From Desulfurella acetivorans A63 (GTDB taxonomy: Bacteria; Campylobacterota_A; Desulfurellia; Desulfurellales; Desulfurellaceae): DNA of 64,000 nucleotides. The notes under the pieces are model-generated. The model searched no databases. It was not told the DNA's origin and saw only the letters and a program-made list of their open reading frames with translations. This document shows, piece by piece, positions 56,034 to 64,000 of this stretch (position 1 is its first letter; every line of letters begins with the position of its first letter). The stretch lies in the NCBI GenBank assembly GCA_000517565.1, contig CP007051.1, positions 891,039 through 955,038 of the forward strand. Direction: 5' to 3'. Made by a program: the position numbers and the translations under genes.

Positions 56034-57043
56034 TTCTTACCTTTTTGAAATATATCTACCCAATAATTTTGTTGTTTTAATGTAGTTGAAAATACATGTC
56101 TTCCATCATTTTTTGACACAAAATACAAATAATCCGTTTTAGCAGGATAAAATGCAGCTTTTAGAGATTCATAACTCACAGAACATATTGGTGTTGGGGG
56201 TAAGCCTTTGTGCATGTATGTATTATATTTATTCTCTCTATTTTCTAGATCTTTTAGTGTTAATTTTCCATTAAAATCTTTTATCCCATATATAACAGAA
56301 GAATCGATTTGTAAAAGCATACTTTTTTTAAGCCTATTGTATATAACGCTTGCAATTAACGGTCTTTCAGAATTAACTTTTGCTTCTTTTTCAACCATAG
56401 ATGCAATTATTACTTTATCATATAAACTTTTATCAATACGATTAAAGTCTGCAAAATCCGAAAAATCTTTTTTAAATAACTCAAACATAAGCTTTATTAA
56501 AACAGATGGAGTTTCTTTTTTTTCAACAAAATAATCGCCTGCACCTAAAAAACCTTCCATATTTGGTGCATGATAGCCAAGTAATTTATAAGCATATGAT
56601 TTAGAGTTTGCTAATTTGTAAAATTCATTACCATCTAGGCCAAGTCTATTAAGTCTATGCGCAATACTTTTTATATCAAAACCTGGCGGTATAGAAAATA
56701 TGACATCATTTCTATTTTTTCCAATAAGCTCATTTAGCGTTTGTTTTGGTGAATTGTTTGTATAAAAAACATGAACGCCTGATTTTATATCTTTGGATTT
56801 ACCGGACAAACGTACATAATAATAAAACCAATCGTATCTTTTTATAATGTTTTGCCTTTGCAATTCTTCAGATATAGATAAAACCGATTGATTTGGAACA
56901 ATAATTACATAAACCTTTTTTTTGATATTTGAATTGGGCTGATTTATGAAATTTTGAAAAGAAAAAATAGCATAAATAACAAATATAACCGAAATAAAAA
57001 GTAAAACTGTATTAATTATAATTAGTTTTTTGAGTCTTTTCAT
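56030..57043 (-). CDS. mltG: Endolytic transglycosylase MltG
   Basis: A 337-aa membrane-anchored lytic transglycosylase of the YceG family. It cuts nascent peptidoglycan to end glycan strands. One N-terminal helix (about 7-27) and a LysM-like region (NQSVLSISEELQRQNII) precede the catalytic domain. The catalytic Glu is in ASMVEKEAKVNSERPL, followed by LQIDSSVIYG and GLPPTPICSVSYESLKAAFYP. ATG 57043 has GTGGAG upstream; an in-frame TTG at 57058 is rejected. It heads a 14-gene run ending with engB. Confidence 0.93.
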   Translation of the reverse strand: MKRLKKLIIINTVLLFISVIFVIYAIFSFQNFINQPNSNIKKKVYVIIVPNQSVLSISEELQRQNIIKRYDWFYYYVRLSGKSKDIKSGVHVFYTNNSPKQTLNELIGKNRNDVIFSIPPGFDIKSIAHRLNRLGLDGNEFYKLANSKSYAYKLLGYHAPNMEGFLGAGDYFVEKKETPSVLIKLMFELFKKDFSDFADFNRIDKSLYDKVIIASMVEKEAKVNSERPLIASVIYNRLKKSMLLQIDSSVIYGIKDFNGKLTLKDLENRENKYNTYMHKGLPPTPICSVSYESLKAAFYPAKTDYLYFVSKNDGRHVFSTTLKQQNYWVDIFQKGKK

Positions 57044-57094
57044 CAAACTCCACTTCAAAACAAATCAAATAATCACAATACAACAAAAAACTCC

Positions 57095-57123
57095 TTGCAA
57101 TAACAGCCGCTTGTTAGTATAAT
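57095..57123 (+). promoter_or_regulatory. Promoter of amiC, nearly leaderless
   Basis: TTGCAA (57095-57100), 17-nt spacer, TATAAT (57118-57123). The ATG at 57132 follows the -10 box by 8 nt and there is no ribosome site. TTGCAA is palindromic and could also serve as the -35 of divergent mltG (TGTGAT at 57077-57072). Confidence 0.6.
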
Positions 57124-57131
57124 GTCACTCG

Positions 57132-58289
57132 ATGAAAAAAGCAACAATTTTGATTGTCTTTCTTATCCTACTATTTTTTTCCAATGCATTAAGTCTAACA
57201 TTAAATTCGATAAATATAGTAAAAATTTCTCAAACAAAACAAACAATCATACTTAAGTTTGATAATCTTGAAAATTACACATACATAAGACTTTCAAATG
57301 AACTTTTTTACATTGGAACAAATAATTGCGAGGTTAAAGCAAATTTAAAACCCGAATATAATATAGAAAACATTATCTTAAAACAACTTCCAAATCAAAC
57401 ACGTATTTATTTTAAGCTAAATAAAGATTATAAATACAATATTAATTTATCAAAGATAAATAAAAACACTCTTATAATAAACTTGATTTCATCAGACACC
57501 TCACAAAGTGATGACAATACAATCAAAACCGCACAAACTAATTCAACTCAAACTGCAAATAACATACCTATGATAATAACTCCGGTAAAACCGCCATCCT
57601 ATAATCCAAAAAATATAACTATAGTGCTTGATCCAGGTCATGGTGGAAAAGATTCTGGAGCAGTAGGTACAGGAGGGCTTCAAGAAAAAGATGTAGTTTT
57701 AAATATAGCAAAATACTGCGCAGAAATTTTAAGAGAAAAAGGCTTTAAAGTAGTTATGACGCGAGATAGTGATGTATTTATTCCTCTTTTACAAAGAGTA
57801 AAAATTGCAAATGACGCTAAAGCAGATCTATTTGTATCAATTCATGCTAACGCTTCACTAGATCCATCCGCTAAAGGCATGGAAATATTTTTTTTAAATG
57901 CTACTAGTAATCAGAAAGCTTTAAGAATAGCTGCTGTAGAAAACGATGTTCCAATTGAACAGATGGGAACAATTAATAAAATTATAATTTCTTTAATAAA
58001 TCAGGCCAAACTAAAAGAATCAGCAATTCTTGCTAAAGACGTTGATGAATCAATCTATTCTATTGCAAAACCAACATACCCTGGCTTAATAAATCGTGGC
58101 ATCGATCAAGCACCATTTTATGTGCTTGTAGGTACAAATTGCCCTTCTATACTAATTGAAACATTATTTATAACAAATCCACAAGATAATAGTTATTTAA
58201 AAGATACCAATTATCAACAAACTATAGCAAAAGGCATTGCGTTGGGCTTGATAAAGTATCTAGATACAACAAAATCAATTGACAAATAA
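57132..58289 (+). CDS. amiC: N-acetylmuramoyl-L-alanine amidase
   Basis: A 385-aa exported zinc amidase that splits peptidoglycan septa. A signal peptide (about 1-22) leads to an AMIN-like beta region (about 25-115), a Gln/Thr linker and the Amidase_3 domain. Zinc ligands are the His of VLDPGHGGKDSGA, the Glu of GLQEKDVVLN and the His of SIHANAS. The catalytic Glu lies in LIETLFITNPQDN. Stands apart from the divergent mltG gene, and RNase P RNA follows. Confidence 0.92.
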   Translation: MKKATILIVFLILLFFSNALSLTLNSINIVKISQTKQTIILKFDNLENYTYIRLSNELFYIGTNNCEVKANLKPEYNIENIILKQLPNQTRIYFKLNKDYKYNINLSKINKNTLIINLISSDTSQSDDNTIKTAQTNSTQTANNIPMIITPVKPPSYNPKNITIVLDPGHGGKDSGAVGTGGLQEKDVVLNIAKYCAEILREKGFKVVMTRDSDVFIPLLQRVKIANDAKADLFVSIHANASLDPSAKGMEIFFLNATSNQKALRIAAVENDVPIEQMGTINKIIISLINQAKLKESAILAKDVDESIYSIAKPTYPGLINRGIDQAPFYVLVGTNCPSILIETLFITNPQDNSYLKDTNYQQTIAKGIALGLIKYLDTTKSIDK

Positions 58290-58306
58290 ACACTTTGATA
58301 TATATT
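58279..58306 (+). promoter_or_regulatory. rnpB promoter within the end of amiC
   Basis: TTGACA (58279-58284) falls in the last codons of amiC. After a 16-nt spacer comes TATATT (58301-58306), placing transcription start near 58313, just before the RNA's 5' stem. Confidence 0.65.
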
Positions 58307-58314
58307 AAATTGTA

Positions 58315-58651
58315 GGCAAGTAGGTGGGGGGTCGCTGGTTTAAAACCAGAGGAAAGTCCAGGCTCTATCGGATCAAAGCGCCCCTAAAAAGGGTTGGAGT
58401 AATCCACAGGAAAGCGCAACAGAAAAGAAGTTGCTTAAAAAGTGATTTACTTTTTAAGCAAAAAGTGAAATGGTGAGGTAAGAGCTCACCGCACAACCAG
58501 TAATGGTTGTGGCATTGCAAGCCCCGCTTAGAGCAAGACCAAATAGGGAGATTGGCCTGATCCGAGCCTATAATCTCCGGGTAGGTCGCTTAGATAAATG
58601 ACCTCCAAAGGATTTATTCCTTTACAGAACCTGGCTTATAGCCTGCTTGCC
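58315..58651 (+). ncRNA. rnpB: RNase P RNA (bacterial type A)
   Basis: The catalytic RNA of RNase P, about 337 nt. The 5' end GGCAAGTAGG (58315-58324) pairs with the 3' end CCTGCTTGCC (58642-58651). Universal core elements are visible: GAGGAAAGTCC near 58349-58359, CTCCGGGTAGG near 58575 and AGAACCTGGCTTATAG near 58626-58641. P12-like (AAAAAGTG...) and other helices lie between. Strong intact match; it overlaps neither neighbouring gene. Confidence 0.95.
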
Positions 58652-59458
58652 TTACTCTTCTTTTTTATATGCAAGCGCTTGTTTAAAGTGAACAAGTTTG
58701 AGCTTTGTGTTTAATCTGGAAATAGATTCTGTAGCTCCTAAAAATAAATATCCATTTTTATTTAAAATATCATTGTAAATTTTATCTATTACTTTTTGTC
58801 TTGATTCATTATTAAAGTAAATCAGTACATTTCTTAAGAAGATAATATCCATTTTACCAATAGTAGATAAGTCTTTGTTGTCTACTAGATTCACTTGTTT
58901 ATATGTTACTTTATTTTTAACAAAATCTTTTATTTTATAAGTATTTTTTTCAATATCAAAATACTTTTGCTTTATAGCAGGCGTAAGCTCTTTTAATGCA
59001 TAATCATTATAAACGCCAATTTTAGCTTTTTCCATAACTTCTTGACTAATGTCTGATGCAAGAATTCTAGCAGGTATATTATTGCCATATTTTTCAGTTA
59101 AAGCAATTACTAAAGTATAGGGTTCTTCTCCAGTTGAGCATGCAGCACTCCATATATTTAGTATAGGTTTATAATTTAAAAGTTCATTCACAACAATTAA
59201 AAAGACTTCTATTTGCTGTGCGTGTCTGAAAAAATAAGTTTCATTTATTGTTATTGCATCAAATAGATAAAACAATTCATTTTTATTTAATTGTAAAAAT
59301 TTCAAGTAATCTTCAAAATCTCTTAGTTTGAGTTCTTGTATCCGTCTGCTTAATTTATTTTCAAGTAAATATTTTTTGCTATATTCAAAAAAAATACCAG
59401 ATTTTTCATAAATAAAATCTCTTAATTTCTCAAAAATTTCAGAGTCCATTTCAGGCAT
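58652..59458 (-). CDS. cheR: Chemotaxis methyltransferase CheR
   Basis: A 268-aa SAM-dependent enzyme that methylates chemoreceptor glutamates. The N-terminal helical domain (FEKLRDFIYEKSGIFFEYSKKYLLENKL) precedes the SAM domain with NIWSAACSTGEEPYTLVI and ASDISQEVMEKAKIGVY. DIIFLRNVLIYFN ends the substrate pocket. The start follows the HDOD stop directly (TAA ATG). It should act on the two MCPs of this window. Confidence 0.94.
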   Translation of the reverse strand: MPEMDSEIFEKLRDFIYEKSGIFFEYSKKYLLENKLSRRIQELKLRDFEDYLKFLQLNKNELFYLFDAITINETYFFRHAQQIEVFLIVVNELLNYKPILNIWSAACSTGEEPYTLVIALTEKYGNNIPARILASDISQEVMEKAKIGVYNDYALKELTPAIKQKYFDIEKNTYKIKDFVKNKVTYKQVNLVDNKDLSTIGKMDIIFLRNVLIYFNNESRQKVIDKIYNDILNKNGYLFLGATESISRLNTKLKLVHFKQALAYKKEE

Positions 59459-60337
59459 TTAGTATAGCTCCTTAAAGTAAGTCTTTTTTACTTCATCAAT
59501 TTGCTCAAAAAGTTTGAATGTAAATAAAGCTAAATCGATCTTTTTTGAAATTTTTATATTTGAAGTTATAATTTTCCATCCTTCTTGATCTTCCATTGAA
59601 AATTTTGAGTAATTGCCACCAAAACCTATACCTTCAGAATAGGTCAGTAAATCTGCAACAGATACAATGGATGCCATTATTTGATTTTTTGCCTTTTGGG
59701 GCGCATGATGGTTCACTACCGCATCAATAAGATCTTCAGGTAAATCCCATCGCTTTAATAATTTTCCTGCTAAATCACAGTGCGTTATTCCAAAAAGCTC
59801 TTTTTCTGACTCATAAAATGATTTATTGTTTTTATAAGCATTGTTTAAAATCATATCAAAATCTTCTTGGTCATACAAATCTAATATTACTTTGCCTATA
59901 TCGTGTATTACGCCTGCAGAAAATTCTAAACCTCCATTTTGAAAGTTTAAAATATTAGAGATAATTTTTGCTGTTATACCACAACCAAATGAATGATCCA
60001 AGAATTGATTTGTATTGAATCTTTTGCTAACAGGAAACTTTTTTATAGTTGAAAGTAAAGCTGAAGCTATAACTATATTTTCTATTTGTACAAAACCTAA
60101 TAAATTAATAGCATGCATAAGGGAAGACACTTTTCCGTGAAGACCATAAAATGGAGAGTTTGCAGTTTTTAATATTTGAGAAACCAAAACAGGATCTTTC
60201 TGTATAAGATCGTATAAATTTTTTGCAGATGTAGATTCTTTTCTTAATAAATAAGTAATTTCAAGCGCAATTTGTGGAAAAGCCGGTAAATTTTCAATAG
60301 AATCTAAATTATTATATAGTTTTTCTACATTATTCAT
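59459..60337 (-). CDS. HDOD domain protein
   Basis: A 292-aa protein of the HDOD family (residues about 15-210), opening with LPAFPQIALEITYLLRKESTSAKNL and followed by DPVLVSQILKTANSPFYG. It retains an HD-like HDIGKVILD stretch. Such proteins act as regulatory modules in signalling and stress control; catalysis is doubtful. Overlaps the DUF1844 gene by 4 bp and immediately precedes cheR, so a role in chemotaxis or type IV motility regulation is a positional inference. Confidence 0.88.
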   Translation of the reverse strand: MNNVEKLYNNLDSIENLPAFPQIALEITYLLRKESTSAKNLYDLIQKDPVLVSQILKTANSPFYGLHGKVSSLMHAINLLGFVQIENIVIASALLSTIKKFPVSKRFNTNQFLDHSFGCGITAKIISNILNFQNGGLEFSAGVIHDIGKVILDLYDQEDFDMILNNAYKNNKSFYESEKELFGITHCDLAGKLLKRWDLPEDLIDAVVNHHAPQKAKNQIMASIVSVADLLTYSEGIGFGGNYSKFSMEDQEGWKIITSNIKISKKIDLALFTFKLFEQIDEVKKTYFKELY

Positions 60338-60585
60338 TGTCTGACCTGCTTATTTTGTTTTTCATTATACTTTTCATTTAAGTCATATATTATGCTATCA
60401 ATTAAATCTTGTTCATCTTTTGTTAGGTTGTTTTTTGTTTTTTCTTTAAGCATTTCCAGTAATTCAATACTTGCTTTTGCCATATCTAAGTCAATTTTTT
60501 TTGTATTATCAAACGGATCTTCCACTATACCAAGCTGAACATAAGCACCACCTGCCACAGACAATATAAATTCTTCAAATGTCAT
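60334..60585 (-). CDS. DUF1844 protein
   Basis: An 83-aa small protein. MTFEEFILSVAGGAYVQLGIVEDP is the DUF1844 hallmark, followed by an amphipathic helical half with DLDMAKASIELLEMLKEKT and a charged tail. The function is not known. It lies 0 bp from queD and overlaps the HDOD gene by 4 bp. Confidence 0.85.
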   Translation of the reverse strand: MTFEEFILSVAGGAYVQLGIVEDPFDNTKKIDLDMAKASIELLEMLKEKTKNNLTKDEQDLIDSIIYDLNEKYNEKQNKQVRQ

Positions 60586-60951
60586 TTAATCCTCCGTGTA
60601 AGTTACCTTAGATGTAGATGTTTCATAAACACTAACACTATAAAGCATGCAGTCTTTTATGCGAGGTTTTAATGTTTCAAAAATATATTTAGCAATCATT
60701 TCAGAGGTGGGATTTGTTTTAGAAAAATAATCAATTTCATTTAAGTATCTGTGGTCTAGCGTTGACAATATTTCTTTTAAGTATTTTTTTAATTCTTTGA
60801 AATCAATACCTATGTAGATTTGATTTAATTTTTTACATCTAACAACAACTTCTACCTTAAAGTTATGGCCATGCAAATTCTCACATGCACCAAGATAATT
60901 ATTTAGCCTATGAGCAGCACAAAAATGACTTTCAACGCATATTTCAAACAT
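60586..60951 (-). CDS. queD: 6-carboxytetrahydropterin synthase
   Basis: A 121-aa member of the PTPS/QueD family, catalysing an early queuosine (7-deazaguanine) step from dihydroneopterin triphosphate. Zinc-binding His residues are in ESHFCAAHRL and in NLHGHNFKV. The catalytic Cys sits in GACENLHGH, and STLDHRYLNE and SEMIAKYIFETL follow. The Glu of VYETSTSKV is near the end. It overlaps the DUF1015 stop by 8 bp. No queC/queE nearby. Confidence 0.9.
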   Translation of the reverse strand: MFEICVESHFCAAHRLNNYLGACENLHGHNFKVEVVVRCKKLNQIYIGIDFKELKKYLKEILSTLDHRYLNEIDYFSKTNPTSEMIAKYIFETLKPRIKDCMLYSVSVYETSTSKVTYTED

Positions 60952-62134
60952 GTTGGCACCCCTTTATACTATCAAAATGATACCCTACAAGACCGCTTGG
61001 AATTTTAGGATAAAAATATGTTGATTTTTGAGGAAATGTGAGATTATTTTTTGTTATCTCAAATAATGACTCATAAGTAACAGGCTTTAACAAAAAACCA
61101 ACAACAGCTTCTTTTTTATCCACGCTTTTTATAACTTCTTCTTTAGAATGTGCGTAACCTGATATTTCGTTGTTTGCAATATCTTCATCACTTAGATTTA
61201 GCATTTTTTTAAATACTATATTTTCAAAAAGCTTAACATCGAGTTTGTCTATTAAATCTTTCGAATTTTTATCAATATATTTCAAATAAGTAAACTTACC
61301 ATCATACATGACTATATCATAGTCAAAATCATCGCTTATTTCAAAATAATTATAAATTTTTTGTCTAAAATCATCAATATTAATTTTTTTTATCAATCTA
61401 TGAATTGGCATCAAAGCCAATCCATCATTTTTGTCCACAAAAAATACAAGTGCATATTCACTCCCTGCCTTTTTTTGTCCAACTTTATTATAATAATTTC
61501 TGATAGATAAGCATGTTTCATACCTATGGTGTCCATCAGCTATAACTAATGTTTGGTTTTTAATTGATTCTTTTATATGATTTACTATTTCTATGTCATT
61601 TATTTTATAAACATTATGAATTTTATCTTCAAAATTAACTTCAAAAAGATTTTGTTTTTTGCAATTTTTCACAAAATTTGATAAATGCTCGTTATTATAA
61701 ATCATCATTATGGGACAAAACATAGCGTTTGTTGAAGTAATAAGCTTAAACCTATCGATTTTTGGACCCTTAAGCGTTTTTTCATGTGGTTTTATCGAAC
61801 CACCAAGTTCTTCAAGCTTTAGCGCTCCCAAAAAGCCATAAAGTGTTTTTTTTGTATTATTTATATTATATGTGCAAGTATAAATATAAAATGAACAATC
61901 ACTATCAAAAATTAGCTTTTCTTGAAAAATCCAGGAATCTAAGATATCTTTAGCATTTTCGTACTTTTTGTCATCTTCGCCTTCTGGCAAAACTATCCTT
62001 ACTATATTAAAATCGCTTTTTGATAATAGTTGTTTTTTATAATCTTTATCTATAACATCGTATGGTGGACATATGTAAGAATCAATATTTTTTTCTTTAA
62101 ATAATATCCCTTTAAATGGCTCAATAACAGGCAT
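60944..62134 (-). CDS. DUF1015 protein
   Basis: A 396-aa protein of unknown function. VIEPFKGILFKEKNI and SYICPPYDVIDKDYK are the DUF1015 N-terminus, with LYGFLGALKLEELG, KPHEKTLKGPKIDRF, IADGHHRYETCL and PIHRLIKK further along. Members of the family have been suggested to be kinases or hydrolases, without firm proof. It follows tsaB by 8 bp in a mixed housekeeping operon. Confidence 0.88.
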   Translation of the reverse strand: MPVIEPFKGILFKEKNIDSYICPPYDVIDKDYKKQLLSKSDFNIVRIVLPEGEDDKKYENAKDILDSWIFQEKLIFDSDCSFYIYTCTYNINNTKKTLYGFLGALKLEELGGSIKPHEKTLKGPKIDRFKLITSTNAMFCPIMMIYNNEHLSNFVKNCKKQNLFEVNFEDKIHNVYKINDIEIVNHIKESIKNQTLVIADGHHRYETCLSIRNYYNKVGQKKAGSEYALVFFVDKNDGLALMPIHRLIKKINIDDFRQKIYNYFEISDDFDYDIVMYDGKFTYLKYIDKNSKDLIDKLDVKLFENIVFKKMLNLSDEDIANNEISGYAHSKEEVIKSVDKKEAVVGFLLKPVTYESLFEITKNNLTFPQKSTYFYPKIPSGLVGYHFDSIKGCQHV

Positions 62135-62142
62135 AATTCCTC

Positions 62143-62682
62143 CTAATAAATTGGCTTTATATTTTGTAGGCTACATTTTACAAATAAGTTTTTATCTATC
62201 CTAAATAAATTTTTTATATCAGGCAATCCATTGTAATTTTGACAATTTTCATTGCAATTATCAAGTCTTTTTACAATATCGTTTATACTATAGCATTGTA
62301 TTATTTCACCTATAGATGTTTTTTTCATCACAGCTAAACATTTGCTATCCATACAACTTGCCGCTATTAAATCCATAGAATTTATGCAGTACACTAGACC
62401 ACAAAATCCAAAAAACAAACCTTTTATAGTAGAAAGTGTAACTCTAAGACTACTGTATCTTCCTGGACCAATTGTTACATACAATATTTTGATATCAGAA
62501 AAACTCAAATTGTTTTTTTTTAATAAGGTATCAAACGAAGAAACAATTGTAACAGAATGTATGGCTTTTTCTATAAAGATAGAATCAATTAATGATTCAT
62601 CTCTAAAAAAAGCCATACTAAGTGATTCGCATGATCCATCAATTGCAAATGCAATATTGTTATTTTGTACTAGCGTTTGCAT
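62143..62682 (-). CDS. tsaB: tRNA threonylcarbamoyladenosine biosynthesis protein TsaB
   Basis: A 179-aa ASKHA-fold protein (FAIDGSCESLSMAFF, then LYVTIGPGRYSSLRVTLSTIKGLFFGF) that matches TsaB, the partner of TsaD/TsaE in making t6A in tRNA. The usual LAIDTS opening is changed to FAIDGS. The C-terminal half is short. ATG 62682 lies 23 bp inside the end of secB; an in-frame TTG at 62685 is less likely. Confidence 0.82.
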   Translation of the reverse strand: MQTLVQNNNIAFAIDGSCESLSMAFFRDESLIDSIFIEKAIHSVTIVSSFDTLLKKNNLSFSDIKILYVTIGPGRYSSLRVTLSTIKGLFFGFCGLVYCINSMDLIAASCMDSKCLAVMKKTSIGEIIQCYSINDIVKRLDNCNENCQNYNGLPDIKNLFRIDKNLFVKCSLQNIKPIY

Positions 62683-63124
62683 CAATATTTACAAACGGGT
62701 TAAAATTTATAGGTGGCAATACTACAGGTGCCAAACCCATCCTAAGTAATGTAGATTGGACAATTTCTCTAAAATACGGCCAGCTATCAACTAAAACAGT
62801 GGAATCAGCAAAAATCTTGAAAATCTCGTCATCCATGGGGCCACCTACCTGGAAATCCAAAATATAAACCGGGTTAATTCTTATTAATACTTCTTCAGGA
62901 TTATTTTGGAGCGCAACCTTAAAGAAAAACTCCTGAAAAACTCTTACATGATTATCTGCTATAATTTGGTAATATGCATTTTTGTCAATAAAAACTTTCG
63001 ATTCTTCCATTGAAACATTAATTTTTTCATCATCAAAGTTAGCTTCAAGCTTATAAAGTCTAATGCTATGAAAAACCAAATTCGTATTTAGTTTTGCAAA
63101 CCTTTCCTGAATACTATCTGCCAT
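62660..63124 (-). CDS. secB: SecB-like protein-export chaperone
   Basis: A 154-aa protein. The beta-rich core (NTNLVFHSIRLYKLEANFDDEK and ILDFQVGG) and the C-terminal SWPYFREIVQSTLLRMGLAPVVLPPINFNPF match SecB. The LPPINF end is a hallmark. SecB holds presecretory proteins unfolded for SecA. This organism exports many proteins in this window (PilY1, rhodanese, LivJ, AmiC). It lies 8 bp after the helicase gene. Confidence 0.85.
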   Translation of the reverse strand: MADSIQERFAKLNTNLVFHSIRLYKLEANFDDEKINVSMEESKVFIDKNAYYQIIADNHVRVFQEFFFKVALQNNPEEVLIRINPVYILDFQVGGPMDDEIFKIFADSTVLVDSWPYFREIVQSTLLRMGLAPVVLPPINFNPFVNIDANASTK

Positions 63125-63132
63125 TGTGCCTC

Positions 63133-64000
63133 CTAAAAAATATCATTTTCTGTTAAAATTTTTAAACCATACTTAAAAAAATTTACTTTTAATTCTAATG
63201 GTTTTTCTTTTACATTCAAAATAATTCCTTTGCCAAAATCCTTATGGTTAATGGTTTCTCCAATCCTATACCTTTTAAGTTGAGTTTTGTTGACAGCTAT
63301 CTCTTTCAAAAAACGGGATGGTATAAAACTATTGTGAAAATCAGATAAATAATAACTTAAATATAAAGTTTTCTTAGCCCTTGTAATACCTACATACATT
63401 ATGCGTCTTTCTTCTTCTATAACTGAATCTTGGTATAAGCTTGGCAAAATACCTTCATTTAGCCCAACAATAAAAACATGATCAAATTCTAAACCTTTAG
63501 CTGCGTGGATTGTCATAAGACTTACATTCGGCAAAGATAAATTATTTTCTCCATCTATGCTTTGAGAGTAATCATATAAGCTTGCATTTTCCATAAAAGA
63601 TTCAATATCCATATTTTTTGCAAATTCAATAAGTTCACCAATATTTGATTGTCTTATATCTTGCCTGTAAAAGTTTTTATCTGAAAACACTTCATCAAAT
63701 ACAAACTTTAAACACTCGCTAATATTACCAAATTCAAGTTTTTTTTGCAAAATTTTTACAAATTCAATAAATCTAGCAACTTTTGCATATTTTTTTTGCG
63801 TGAGTGTGCTTGCTGCTATAAATAGGTTTGTATTTAAATCAATTGCTATTTTTTTAATGTCATCTATTGTTTTTAAGCCAATACCTCCAAAATTTCCAAT
63901 GGAACGGATAAAAGAAACATCATCTTTCTCGTTATACGCAATTTTAATAAAACTTAATATGTCTTTTATTTCTTTTTTATCAAAAAATTTGTGAGCACCG
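63133..64000 (-). CDS. pcrA: UvrD/PcrA DNA helicase, C-terminal part
   Basis: The last ~289 codons of a superfamily 1A helicase; the frame is open to the right edge. An internal TTG at 63750 is not the start, because the frame continues upstream with KFFDKKEIKDILSFIK and DDVSFIRSIGNFGGIGLKT, typical of domain 2B. VSLMTIHAAKGLEFDHVFIVGLNEGILPS (residues of motif V) and RRIMYVGITRAKKTLYLSY (motif VI) establish the family. The C-terminal end binds RNA polymerase/UvrB in homologues. It acts in repair and replication restart. Confidence 0.93.
   Translation of the reverse strand, partial: GAHKFFDKKEIKDILSFIKIAYNEKDDVSFIRSIGNFGGIGLKTIDDIKKIAIDLNTNLFIAASTLTQKKYAKVARFIEFVKILQKKLEFGNISECLKFVFDEVFSDKNFYRQDIRQSNIGELIEFAKNMDIESFMENASLYDYSQSIDGENNLSLPNVSLMTIHAAKGLEFDHVFIVGLNEGILPSLYQDSVIEEERRIMYVGITRAKKTLYLSYYLSDFHNSFIPSRFLKEIAVNKTQLKRYRIGETINHKDFGKGIILNVKEKPLELKVNFFKYGLKILTENDIF

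Noticed and set aside
63133-63750. A short helicase ORF starting at 63750
   Set aside because: The frame continues upstream to the window edge with clear UvrD/PcrA residues, so the TTG is internal and the gene is partial.

Overview
The window is low-GC, densely packed bacterial DNA with almost no free intergenic space. Several features together suggest a sulfur-metabolising, anaerobic, thermophile-like bacterium of the Desulfurella/Hippea type (Campylobacterota). These are the base composition, type IV pilus minor pilins with PilY1, chemoreceptors, futalosine-pathway menaquinone synthesis (MqnA), a thiosulfate:quinone oxidoreductase (DoxDA), an SQR-like flavoprotein, an exported rhodanese and a complete liv transporter. 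The genus is an inference from gene content; no 16S rRNA gene is present.

Layout. 1-231 (-): start of a membrane permease cut by the window edge. 311-6368 (-): minor-pilin operon (small secreted protein, PilY1 split by a frameshift near 5081, FimU-, PilV-, PilW- and PilX-like proteins). 6468-7412 (+): DUF523-DUF1722 protein. 7570-13384 (-): operon of an EAL phosphodiesterase and two chemoreceptors. 13603-18043 (+): late cobalamin genes, then tRNA-Pro. 18157-21431 (-): two DNA-repair genes and an exported rhodanese. 21544-29292 (+): seven tightly overlapping genes (mutS2, dnaG, OGG-type glycosylase, DedA, class II aldolase, mqnA, MFS). 29336-30316 (+): Ca2+/Na+ antiporter. 30459-37199 (+): livJ, livHMGF, an MBL hydrolase and ilvE. 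37204-40830 (-): EamA transporter, amidase and SQR-like flavoprotein, facing away from 40950-42763 (+): TauE and DoxDA. 42741-57043 (-): a 14-gene run (mltG, miaB, DUF151, dgt, pmbA, guaA, phoH, pgpH, ybeY, cysE, leuC, leuD, leuB, engB). 57132-58651 (+): amiC and RNase P RNA. 58652-64000 (-): pcrA, secB, tsaB, DUF1015, queD, DUF1844, HDOD and cheR.

How the genes work together. The liv transporter, ilvE, leuCDB and cysE give branched-chain amino acid uptake and interconversion, leucine synthesis and cysteine synthesis. DoxDA, the SQR-like flavoprotein and mqnA link sulfur compounds to a menaquinone pool, with TauE and the rhodanese handling sulfur-containing intermediates. The cob cluster completes the lower-loop stage of B12. 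Pilus, MCP, CheR and HDOD/EAL genes cover motility and surface signalling.

Regulation readable from the sequence. There are many near-consensus sigma-70 promoters with 16-17 nt spacers. At several single genes the -10 box ends 6-9 nt before the start codon and no Shine-Dalgarno sequence is visible, suggesting leaderless mRNAs. Other promoters place the -35 TTGACA across or next to the stop codon of the preceding gene. No CRISPR array, insertion sequence, prophage or obvious new defence system was found. The most unusual items are the pilY1 frameshift, the leaderless promoter set, an apparent ATT start codon in the MBL gene and the SQR/TauE/DoxDA sulfur module.
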